This document shows, piece by piece, positions 28,134 through 36,152 of a stretch of 39,853 nt of DNA. The notes below the pieces were generated by a model. The model was not told where the DNA came from. It was given only the letters and a program-made list of their open reading frames with translations, and ran no database searches. Location: assembly GCA_903915075.1 (NCBI GenBank), contig CAIWRM010000264.1, positions 1 through 39,853 of the forward strand, in the 5' to 3' direction. Source of the stretch: an uncultured Microbacteriaceae bacterium. GTDB taxonomy: Bacteria > Actinomycetota > Actinomycetes > Actinomycetales > Microbacteriaceae. Each line of letters begins with the position of its first letter. The stretch's first letter is position 1. Position numbers and translations under genes: made by a program.

Positions 28134-29509
28134 CCCTTCGCTCAGGTTCAGGCCGCTCCTCGACCCGGGGTGTCGATTCCGTCGACACATCGGGCCCGAC
28201 GGACGCATCAACGTTCACTCTCGTCTCCGAGAGTGGCATTGGCCTGCCTGCGCGCGTTATCGGCGGCGCCCTCAAAGCGGGGCGCCTTCTCAGTCGCGGA
28301 ATTTCACGAGGTACTCGCTGGGCCAGAGACACCATCACGGTAGTCGGGTGGCTGTGCGTTGCTGTTCTCGTGATCGCACTCCCGCTGGGGGTGAGCCTGA
28401 GGTGGATTGAATTCTCGGTGGCTGGCTGGATCTCTCTCGTCCTGTTGGTCATTGCTGTTCCCTTCCTCTTTGGCGGGAAGTCGTACTCCGTCACCTTCGC
28501 TCTGACCACTGATCGTGTGGTTGCGGGTACGGATGCACAAGCCAGTGTGTCGGCGACCAACATTTCGTCGCGCCTGCAACTGCCCGGTCGCATCGACATT
28601 CCCGTCGGCCAGGGACTCGTCGACCTGGGACTGCCCTTCATGCGCCCCGGTCAGGTTTTCGAAGAAGTGGTGACAATTCCCGCGCAGCGCCGAGGCGTTC
28701 TCGATGTCGGCCCCGTGACGACCGTGCGAACCGACCCCGTTGGCCTGCTGCGAAATGAGATGCGCTGGGCCGACGTGAAGCGATTGTTTATCCACCCCGT
28801 GACCGTCTCTGTTCCGAGCACGAGCACAGGATTCATCAGGGACCTCGAGGGCAACCCAACGTCGATTCTTACGGATGCAGACATTTCTTTCCATGCAATC
28901 CGCGAGTACCAGCCGGGCGATTCGTATCGTCACGTGCACTGGAAATCGACGGCCAAGACCGGTCGTTTGATGATGCGCCAGTTCGAAGAAACGCGACGTT
29001 CGCGCATGGTGCTCGCCCTCGCCCTCAACCCTCAAGAGTTCGCTAACCCCGATGAATTCGAACTGGCCGTGAGCTCGCTCGGATCTCTGGGCGTGCGTGC
29101 CATCAGGGACGGTCGCGAGGTCACGGTTCTGACCTCGGCCGACATTCCGGTGGGAGCCAAACGAAGCGTTCGGTCGATTCGCTCACTGAGCTCCCAGTCG
29201 CCCTCTCGCCTGCTCGATGACCTGAGCCAGATCGACATGGCACCCAACGCCATGACACTCGAGGGCGTGTGCTCACTCACCAGCCGAGTTGTCAACGACA
29301 TGTCCGTCGTCGTACTTTTTTGCGGTTCATCCGTGACACCGCAGGTGCTGCAACGCGCGCGCCTTCAGTTGCCGTCCGACATTGGGGTCGTGGCCGTACT
29401 CTCAGCCCCCGGCGAAGAGCCGTCGTTCCGTTCCCTCTCCGGTTTGGGCGTGATGACGGTGGCAATCCTCGACGATTTGCGTTCCCTCTTAGCGAGGTAC
29501 GCCGGATGA
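28130..29509 (+). CDS. DUF58 domain membrane protein
   Basis: Starts GTGA overlapping the moxR-like stop; two TM segments; IREYQPGDSYRHVHWKSTAKTGRLMMRQFEE is the DUF58 signature. Confidence 0.93.
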   Translation: MTLRSGSGRSSTRGVDSVDTSGPTDASTFTLVSESGIGLPARVIGGALKAGRLLSRGISRGTRWARDTITVVGWLCVAVLVIALPLGVSLRWIEFSVAGWISLVLLVIAVPFLFGGKSYSVTFALTTDRVVAGTDAQASVSATNISSRLQLPGRIDIPVGQGLVDLGLPFMRPGQVFEEVVTIPAQRRGVLDVGPVTTVRTDPVGLLRNEMRWADVKRLFIHPVTVSVPSTSTGFIRDLEGNPTSILTDADISFHAIREYQPGDSYRHVHWKSTAKTGRLMMRQFEETRRSRMVLALALNPQEFANPDEFELAVSSLGSLGVRAIRDGREVTVLTSADIPVGAKRSVRSIRSLSSQSPSRLLDDLSQIDMAPNAMTLEGVCSLTSRVVNDMSVVVLFCGSSVTPQVLQRARLQLPSDIGVVAVLSAPGEEPSFRSLSGLGVMTVAILDDLRSLLARYAG

Positions 29510-32193
29510 GCCCGACCCGTCAGCCCAACGCTGTTCCCCGCAGGGACATGCTCACCATCTTCGGCTTTGTGCTCGCCTTCGACGCAATTGCTCTCATTCT
29601 TGTTTGGCCGATCTACGCCTCACCGTTCCTGTTTGTCACGGTCGCGGGTGCCATTACTGCCGCAACGGTGATCGCCTGGCTGCAAGCCCGCTATGGCTGG
29701 ACATGGTTTACCACCACCATCCTGGGCCTTGCCGGCTACCTTGTGCTCGCTCTTCCCTTCACGAGCCCCAGCTCATTGACGAGCCTCGCGGACATCGGGC
29801 AAGGCTGGATCGGTTCGATTGCCGGCATCGTTCTCTCGTGGAAGCAGCTCATTACCATTGACCTTCCCGTGGGCACGTTCCAGTCGCTGCTCGTGCCGGC
29901 GTTCCTGACTTTTTACGTGGTCAACCTCGTTGCCCTCGCGGTCGCCTGGCGATCGCGCCGACTTTACTGGTTCCCCGTCATTCCCCTCATGCTGGCGCCG
30001 ATTTTCGGAATCGCGTTCGGTTATCCCGATGTGTCTCGAAGCCTGTCTCTCTTCGGACTCACCATCCCCGTCGCGGGTGGGATTCTGGGCGGTGTTGTCA
30101 CGCTCGCCCTCGCGGTGGGCTATCTGTCGTGGGGCCGGCAGGCACAGCGGCGAGAGTCTCTGGCGAGTACGACGGCGCTGCCGAGTGACATTCGCACGGG
30201 CCGCGGTCGCCGGCAGCGTTTCCGCCGCCTCTTCACGGCCGTTGCCGTGGTGGCACTGACGGCTATTGTCGTGGGGCTCGCAATGACGGCGGCGGGAATT
30301 CCGTCGTCCCGAGACGTGTTGCGCACATCCGTGAGTCCCGACGTGAGAATTCGCGAAGAGGTGAGCCCGCTGAGTGCCTACCGCAAAGCGTTTACCGATA
30401 GCGAAATTCTCTCCGCCAGTCTCTTCTCCTATTCGACCGAGAGCGATGCTCCGGCCAACATCAGGTTTGCCGTCATGCCCTACTTCAACGGTGAGATTTT
30501 CACGGTGATGCCAACGGGCTCAGACTCAAACCTGATGTCGTCGTTTGGCAAAGTTGCTGCCGATCTCCCCACACCCTTAGGGGGAACGTCAGACGCCTAT
30601 CAGACGGAAATCACCGTCAGAGATCTCAGCACACTGGGGGATTCGTTGATTTGGTTGCCTCTCCCCGGTTTTGCTAAGTCCGTCACCTTCACGGGCACCA
30701 ATGCGAGAGCACTGACGGATGACTTCTACTTCAACCGAGGCACCTATGCCGGCGTTGCCGTAAACCCCTCTAAGGAAGCCGCCGCTACCTCCGTGTTGAC
30801 GTCCGGCAGCACGTATCAGGTGTCGAGCTTTGTTGAATCAGGCCTGGTTGAGGTGAGCGAACTCTTAAACCCCGGGCTGCCGCAATTCGAAAAGAACGTT
30901 ATTCCCGAGAAGCTGGTCGAGTGGTGTCAGGCACAAACAGGACAGCTGGGGACCTGCGCCCCAGGCATGTCTGGCGCGGATTTCGCTGAGCTCGTTGGGC
31001 ACCTCCGGGCTCGGGGATACCTGAGTCACGGGCTGGACGAACCTTCAGCCGCTGAGGGCCAAGACACATGGGTGAGCCAACTGGCGCCTCAGGGGTACGC
31101 CTTCACGCCAAGTCTTGCTGGTCACTCCACCGGGCGCATCGACAATCTCTTTGACGAGCTTCTGACTCGGCAGAGCATTGCGGGCCCCGAGCTATCAGAT
31201 GCCAACCTTGTCGCGGCCGTGGGTGACGATGAGCAGTTCGCTGCTGCCGTGGCGTTGCTTGCCGATCACGTCGGTTTCCCCTCACGAGTTGTCGTGGGAT
31301 TCCGGGCCACCGAGTCGGCGGAGGGGGCGTATGTCATTCCGGCGTGTGCTGACGCCACATGCGCGGGAAGCAATCTCACGGCTTGGGTGGAGATTCAGGG
31401 TAAGGACGGATCATGGGCCGCTGTGGATGTCACCCCGCAGTTCGTCAATCCGATTTCGCCACTGAGCCAAGACACCCAGGATCCAAAGAACGAGACTGAA
31501 GTCTTTGACGAAAACGCCACAGTTATTCCTCCCGTGCAATCGAATCCGTCGAATGGACAACAGGACAAAGACGAGACCTTCAGCGGTATCAACTTGGGCT
31601 GGTTGTGGGAGATTCTGCGAATCGCCGGCCTGACTCTTCTGATCATTGCTGCCGTGTTGAGTCCCTTTCTTCTCATTATCGGATCAAAAGTTCGCCGCCG
31701 TCGGGCTCGGCGTGCGGCGGAGACACCCACCGCCGCGGTAGTGGGCGCCTGGGATGAACTCGTTGACGAACTTGTTGACGCCGGCTACGCGCTACCAAAG
31801 ACGCAAACGCGAAGGGAGTTGGCGGGCGATTACGATGTTGCCTCGGCACTGGCCCTCGCCAGTCTCACGGACGAGGCAGTCTTTGGGCCAGAGAACCCCG
31901 ACGCAGCTTCGCTTGCGCGATCGTGGGAAATTGTGGACCGAGAGCGCTCGAGTCGCCGAGCTGAACTCACGCTGTGGCAGCGAGTAAAGCTTGAGCTTTC
32001 CCTTCGGTCGTTCCTGCGATACCTCGGCCCGTCGGCGCGCTCAAACAACTCGGGAGCGTCATTGACGGGTGAAATGGCCGCGCATGAATCAGGGCGCATT
32101 GCTGGATTCGTGCGATTCGTGAGTCGCGAGACCCGAACCGGCTGGGCATGGCTTGTCGATAAATCTCGCGCCCGCTCTCGACGCCGGTCATAG
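29506..32193 (+). CDS. TgpA/transglutaminase-like polytopic membrane protein with degenerate catalytic motif
   Basis: ATG 29506 overlaps previous stop (ATGA). Multiple N-terminal TMs; core GDDEQFAAAVALLADHVGFPSRVVVGFR...NLTAWVEI...WAAVDVTPQF; C-terminal TM and cytoplasmic tail. The track start at 29269 is an upstream extension. Confidence 0.88.
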   Translation: MSPTRQPNAVPRRDMLTIFGFVLAFDAIALILVWPIYASPFLFVTVAGAITAATVIAWLQARYGWTWFTTTILGLAGYLVLALPFTSPSSLTSLADIGQGWIGSIAGIVLSWKQLITIDLPVGTFQSLLVPAFLTFYVVNLVALAVAWRSRRLYWFPVIPLMLAPIFGIAFGYPDVSRSLSLFGLTIPVAGGILGGVVTLALAVGYLSWGRQAQRRESLASTTALPSDIRTGRGRRQRFRRLFTAVAVVALTAIVVGLAMTAAGIPSSRDVLRTSVSPDVRIREEVSPLSAYRKAFTDSEILSASLFSYSTESDAPANIRFAVMPYFNGEIFTVMPTGSDSNLMSSFGKVAADLPTPLGGTSDAYQTEITVRDLSTLGDSLIWLPLPGFAKSVTFTGTNARALTDDFYFNRGTYAGVAVNPSKEAAATSVLTSGSTYQVSSFVESGLVEVSELLNPGLPQFEKNVIPEKLVEWCQAQTGQLGTCAPGMSGADFAELVGHLRARGYLSHGLDEPSAAEGQDTWVSQLAPQGYAFTPSLAGHSTGRIDNLFDELLTRQSIAGPELSDANLVAAVGDDEQFAAAVALLADHVGFPSRVVVGFRATESAEGAYVIPACADATCAGSNLTAWVEIQGKDGSWAAVDVTPQFVNPISPLSQDTQDPKNETEVFDENATVIPPVQSNPSNGQQDKDETFSGINLGWLWEILRIAGLTLLIIAAVLSPFLLIIGSKVRRRRARRAAETPTAAVVGAWDELVDELVDAGYALPKTQTRRELAGDYDVASALALASLTDEAVFGPENPDAASLARSWEIVDRERSSRRAELTLWQRVKLELSLRSFLRYLGPSARSNNSGASLTGEMAAHESGRIAGFVRFVSRETRTGWAWLVDKSRARSRRRS

Positions 32194-32277
32194 CGCACCG
32201 TTTATTGAGCGGGATGGTCTTCCGGATAGCCGGTGGATAGGGTAGGACTGAAACGATGCGCGAAGGGGGGAGTTGAC

Positions 32278-33069
32278 GTGTCTGGACCAATGAGTAACCC
32301 CTGGGCGCCCAAGAATTGGGAAGACTTCGAAAGCGATTCACTCGAGGCGAGTTTCTCCCAGAGTCAACCCATCGCTCCGGGGATCGTGGTCGATTCTGCG
32401 CCCCACACCGTTTTCGATGCTGACAGTGACGAGCCACAGCCAGACTCTGAGCCCTTTGTTCCTGCTCCAATTACGACCCCGGTTGCCAGTCAACCTCCGA
32501 CTGAGGTCATTACGCCCGAACCTCTGAACGCGTCACCGAGTGCGTTCGCTCCGGTCGCGGCGGCTCCGGTTACCGAGATTCAACCCGTTGGCCTGCCGAT
32601 AGTGAGCGAACCGGTCTCGGATCACATCGTTGCGGACAGTCAGTCGCAGTCTCTTGGTTCGTCGTTTAGTGGCTCACTGTCCAACATCGTCGATGCTGAG
32701 GATCGAGACCGCACGGTTATCTCCAAAACCGCGTCAGTCAGGTGGGCGTTAATCTCTTCCGCGGGAACCTCAGTCTCATTTCCAGCCGGACGGGTCATTG
32801 TTGGCCGTAAACCAGCGCAGCTGCCTGATTATGCGGGAGCCAGTCTCGTGGAGGTTGCCGATCCAACGCGAACAGTTTCGAAGAACCACGCCCTGCTGGA
32901 GTTCATCGACGGCATGTGGTGGATCTCAGACCTCGACTCAACCAACGGCGTAGCACTCGTGCGCTTGGATGGCAGCGAATCTCGGGTAACCGTGGGTCAG
33001 CGGGCCGCTTTGACTGAGAAGTGTTACTTGGGTGATCTTCTCCTTACCCTTCATGTGTCAGGAGCCTAG
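32278..33069 (+). CDS. FHA domain protein with disordered Pro-rich N-terminus
   Basis: GTG 32278 preceded by AAGGGGGG SD; C-terminal FHA: GRVIVGRKP...VSKNHALLEFIDGMWWISDLDSTNGVALV. A DRDRTVISKT motif precedes the FHA domain. Confidence 0.8.
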   Translation: MSGPMSNPWAPKNWEDFESDSLEASFSQSQPIAPGIVVDSAPHTVFDADSDEPQPDSEPFVPAPITTPVASQPPTEVITPEPLNASPSAFAPVAAAPVTEIQPVGLPIVSEPVSDHIVADSQSQSLGSSFSGSLSNIVDAEDRDRTVISKTASVRWALISSAGTSVSFPAGRVIVGRKPAQLPDYAGASLVEVADPTRTVSKNHALLEFIDGMWWISDLDSTNGVALVRLDGSESRVTVGQRAALTEKCYLGDLLLTLHVSGA

Positions 33070-34044
33070 ATGTCAGACGATGACTTGGAAAAGACCGTCA
33101 TCTCCTCCCGCGGTAAGCCGGTTGACGAGGTGGATGACGCGACCGTTGTTGTTCGCCGTTCACCCGTCGATGATGAGACAGTGATTTCGTCGCGCGAGCC
33201 CGTAGACGACGAAACAGTCATCATGAGTCGCACAACCGACATAGACGACACGGTGATGTCCTCCCGAACAGCTGACATTGACGAAACGGTGATCTCCTCC
33301 AAAACTCCTGACGTTGATGAGACCGTCATTTCATCCCGAGAGCCTGTCGACGACGCCACCGTGATTTCGCGCCGGGGAGTAGCCCCGGCCAAGGAAACAG
33401 GTCTTGCTCAGCGCGCCAAGAAATCCCCCTCGAGTTCGCCGAGCAGTGCAATGTTCAGGGCCCCTGCCGCGTCTCCCGCGCGGAAGGCGCCATCACTAGA
33501 CGACACCGAAATCGGGTCTCGCAACGACGACATCGATGCCACCGTCGTATCCCAGCGCAACACGGCAGATGTTGACGAGACGGTCATCTCGTCTCGTGAG
33601 TCACAACCGGACGTCGATGAGACCGTGATGAGTTCTCGCAACTCAGCGGACGTTGATGAGACCGTGATGAGTTCTCGCAACGCTCCTGACGTCGATCAGA
33701 CCGTCATGAGTTCTCGCAACGCAGACGCACAGGCCCCCCTGGAGGATGAGACCGTCATTGCCGGTGGCGGAGAAAGGCGAGCCCCTCGCGAACCAGACGC
33801 CCGCGTGGGCGATGCTCAAGAATTTGTGCGACTCGGGGAGCCGGTTGTTGAGCACGTCGAGCGTGTTGACTATGGAACGCCGCCGCCGCGAATTCAGGCC
33901 GCCACAGATCCGGCTTTTCTTTATGCGTCAGCAATGAAGCAGCGCCAAAAACGCGCCCGCAGGCTCATCGTGCTCCTGGTGGGTAGCGCGGTGGCCTTGG
34001 GCGTCATTCTGGCCGTGGCAATCGTCCTGCTCGCGCAGTCATAG
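33070..34044 (+). CDS. Tail-anchored protein with ~15 tandem D-x-D-E-T-V-I-S-S-R-like motifs, candidate multisite phospho-acceptor scaffold
   Basis: Repeats LEKTVISSR, VDDETVISSR, IDDTVMSSR, VDETVISSR, VDQTVMSSR etc.; C-terminal TM RRLIVLLVGSAVALGVILAVAIVLLAQS at the very end; ATG abuts the stop of the upstream FHA gene. Confidence 0.85.
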   Translation: MSDDDLEKTVISSRGKPVDEVDDATVVVRRSPVDDETVISSREPVDDETVIMSRTTDIDDTVMSSRTADIDETVISSKTPDVDETVISSREPVDDATVISRRGVAPAKETGLAQRAKKSPSSSPSSAMFRAPAASPARKAPSLDDTEIGSRNDDIDATVVSQRNTADVDETVISSRESQPDVDETVMSSRNSADVDETVMSSRNAPDVDQTVMSSRNADAQAPLEDETVIAGGGERRAPREPDARVGDAQEFVRLGEPVVEHVERVDYGTPPPRIQAATDPAFLYASAMKQRQKRARRLIVLLVGSAVALGVILAVAIVLLAQS

Positions 34045-34053
34045 GCTAACCCC

Positions 34054-34536
34054 ATGACCGAGAAGCTCCCCGCCACGAGCTATATCGTGAGCATGGGGTT
34101 CCTCTACGGAGTGGCCGCCGCCGCCGCGCAGATCTTGGGGCTCGGTGTGGTCACGGTTGTCACGCTGGATGACAATCCGTTTGCTCCCCTCATCCAAGGC
34201 CCGGCAATTGCCGCACTCATTGTGGCCATGCTCGTGCTGAGTGGCACGCTCATTGTTGTGGGGCTCCAAAGAGATAACCGTCTCAAATGGGCGCGCATTG
34301 CGGCAATCACCGGCGGGGTGCTGCTCACCTATCTGGTGGCGTACGCCATTGTCAGCATTCTCACGAGTGGCAGTGATGGGTTCTTGGTCGCCCTGAGCGC
34401 GCTGTTCCTCTTTGTTTCGCCAGCCACCCTCGTGATCGTTGTCGCGACGGTGGCTGCTACCTGGGCCTACTTTGGCTCGCTGCGCTGGCAGGCGCGCAAT
34501 GCCGAAACCAAGCAGTACCTCGCGCCCGAGGACTAA
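34054..34536 (+). CDS. Small polytopic membrane protein of unknown function (160 aa)
   Basis: Several hydrophobic segments (YIVSMGFLYGVAAAAAQILGLGVVTVV, ALIVAMLVLSGTLIVVGL, ITGGVLLTYLVAYAIVSIL, LFLFVSPATLVIVVATVAATWAYF). Confidence 0.75.
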   Translation: MTEKLPATSYIVSMGFLYGVAAAAAQILGLGVVTVVTLDDNPFAPLIQGPAIAALIVAMLVLSGTLIVVGLQRDNRLKWARIAAITGGVLLTYLVAYAIVSILTSGSDGFLVALSALFLFVSPATLVIVVATVAATWAYFGSLRWQARNAETKQYLAPED

Positions 34537-34634
34537 CCGGGCTACGGGCGGGAACCGACGACTCAGAGTTGTGATTCGGAGAGGGCTGGGGAGAGTTCAC
34601 CCGGCGTCTGCGGCGCACACGATTTACTGACCCA

Positions 34635-35204
34635 ATGATTCTGGCTCTGCTCAACTCTGTTTCTCCCGGCAACTCCACCGCACCTACGCTTGCCACGACC
34701 GCCGCGGGCACTCTGCTCGAAGTGCTGGCGTGGCTCAGTTTTCTCGGCCTCGGCATCGCCCTCTCGGTGATTGATGCCCGCACGCGTCGCCTTCCGAATC
34801 GGCTCGTTGCCCTGCTCACCGCGGGCGGACTGATCTTCTTGACGTCGGCCGCCCTCGTTGAACAGAATCTGCCGGCGCTGTGGCGCGCACTCGCCGGTCT
34901 CGGCATCAGCTTTGCCATTTATCTCGTGATCTCACTGGCGGCCCGAGGCGGGCTCGGCGCCGGCGATGTGAAGCTGGCTGCCCCCGTGGGCCTCTACCTG
35001 GGTTGGCTGGGCTGGGAGGCGTTGGTCTGGGGAATTGTTCTCGCCTTTGTGGTGGGTGGCATCGCCGGGCTCGCCCTCGCGGCTCGAAAAAGGCGCATCC
35101 GCGGCCTCACTGTGCCGTTTGGGCCGTTCATGCTTGCCGGAGTCGTGGTTACGGCAGGTCTTGTGGCGTCGGGGGCGCTGATTTCGACAAGCTCAATCGG
35201 CTAG
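34635..35204 (+). CDS. Prepilin peptidase-like protein (A24 family)
   Basis: SVIDARTRRLPNRLV and GGLGAGDVKLAAPVGLYLG carry the two aspartate motifs of A24 prepilin peptidases; multiple TMs. Confidence 0.85.
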   Translation: MILALLNSVSPGNSTAPTLATTAAGTLLEVLAWLSFLGLGIALSVIDARTRRLPNRLVALLTAGGLIFLTSAALVEQNLPALWRALAGLGISFAIYLVISLAARGGLGAGDVKLAAPVGLYLGWLGWEALVWGIVLAFVVGGIAGLALAARKRRIRGLTVPFGPFMLAGVVVTAGLVASGALISTSSIG

Positions 35205-35228
35205 AGAGCCAAGCTCAATCGGCTTGGC
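35189..35228. repeat. Two direct copies of AAGCTCAATCGGCT; the second forms a GCCAAGC/GCTTGGC hairpin at a convergent gene junction
   Basis: 35189-35202 and 35211-35224 identical; perfect 7-bp inverted repeat 35208-35214 / 35222-35228. A related copy (GGCTCAATCGGCT) occurs at 36128-36140. Confidence 0.75.
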
Positions 35229-36108
35229 GCAACAAACGTTGGCGCACAAATCGGCGTATTCGCTGTCGTCGGCTTTCATAAATCAGATACTTTTCCCGGT
35301 ACTGCGCTTCGAACGCGCTCAATTGCGTGAGGTGAACAATGCGGGGGCGCCGGCGGAGAATCGGGGTCTCGACGTAGAATCCATTGCGCACGAGTGGGCC
35401 GGCACCGCAGGTCCAATTGAATTCTGCGGGCATCACGGTGAATAGCTGGGTCTCGTGGAGTACCCGGTTCAGGGATTGTTGTTCGGCCATGTGAGAGAGC
35501 CGAGCGCTATCTGCCAACCTCGTGTTCTCGAGGTATTGCATTTTGACGTGTTCTTCACATGCGTTCCAGACCGGAGACTGTCGTGAAGCTGCAAAAACGC
35601 CTGTGTTCATGAGCACATTGCCATGCAGTTCTTCGGCAACGGCTTCGTCCCACAGTTGCGAGTGCAAATCGCGGAGTCGCTCCATGCGAGCGTCGTAGGC
35701 GCTAATGCAGTGGGGGTATTCCACATCCAACTCGGCAGCAAGAACGAAGTTGCCGTGATCTCTCCGCGCTATATCGAAATACGTCGAGATAGCAGATCGA
35801 TCCTGCACCCAGCAATCTGCATCAATCCACATGATGTAGTCGTGGTCAAAAAGCCGGGTGAGTTGTGGCCTGATGGTCATGGCACCCGCATAGGCAACAG
35901 CTGCCCCTGCCGATGTCCACGCGTCTTCAGGAACGTCAACAACTCCAGCGCAGCGTGATTCAATAGCCTGTCGCGATGCGGGCGTTAGCCCGATATCGAT
36001 GACGTGCGTGATTCGTGCCCACTTACCGAGGGATTCGAGCAGGTTGAGACACAACCACGCGTAGTTCTCGTCGCTTGCGGTGACAATGACCCTGGATGCG
36101 TTGCTCAT
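35215..36108 (-). CDS. Glycosyltransferase-like protein (DXD-containing), paralog 1
   Basis: MSNASRVIVTASDENYAWLCLNLLESLGKWARITHVIDIGL...YIMWIDADCWVQ: N-terminal nucleotide-sugar-transferase-like fold plus DXD motif. Confidence 0.65.
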   Translation of the reverse strand: MSNASRVIVTASDENYAWLCLNLLESLGKWARITHVIDIGLTPASRQAIESRCAGVVDVPEDAWTSAGAAVAYAGAMTIRPQLTRLFDHDYIMWIDADCWVQDRSAISTYFDIARRDHGNFVLAAELDVEYPHCISAYDARMERLRDLHSQLWDEAVAEELHGNVLMNTGVFAASRQSPVWNACEEHVKMQYLENTRLADSARLSHMAEQQSLNRVLHETQLFTVMPAEFNWTCGAGPLVRNGFYVETPILRRRPRIVHLTQLSAFEAQYREKYLIYESRRQRIRRFVRQRLLRQAD

Positions 36109-36152
36109 GCCAGCAGTCTAGGGGCCAGGCTCAATCGGCTCGGGGGCCAAAC

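Noticed and set aside
29269-29505. Upstream extension of the transglutaminase-like ORF in the track
   Set aside because: Lies inside the DUF58 coding sequence in another frame; ATG 29506 with ATGA overlap is the natural start.
33066-33680. Minus-strand ORFs with repetitive ITVSSTS-like sequence
   Set aside because: Mirror translation of the TVISSR repeat gene; the repetition derives from the sense gene.
33546-33722. Possible CRISPR-like direct repeats (GTTGATGAGACCGTGATGAGTTCTCGCAAC)
   Set aside because: In-frame coding repeats with no unique spacers of constant length and no cas genes; explained by the protein motif array.
34537-34634. Possible tRNA or small RNA in the gap before the prepilin peptidase gene
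   Set aside because: No cloverleaf, T-loop or strong hairpin recognisable.
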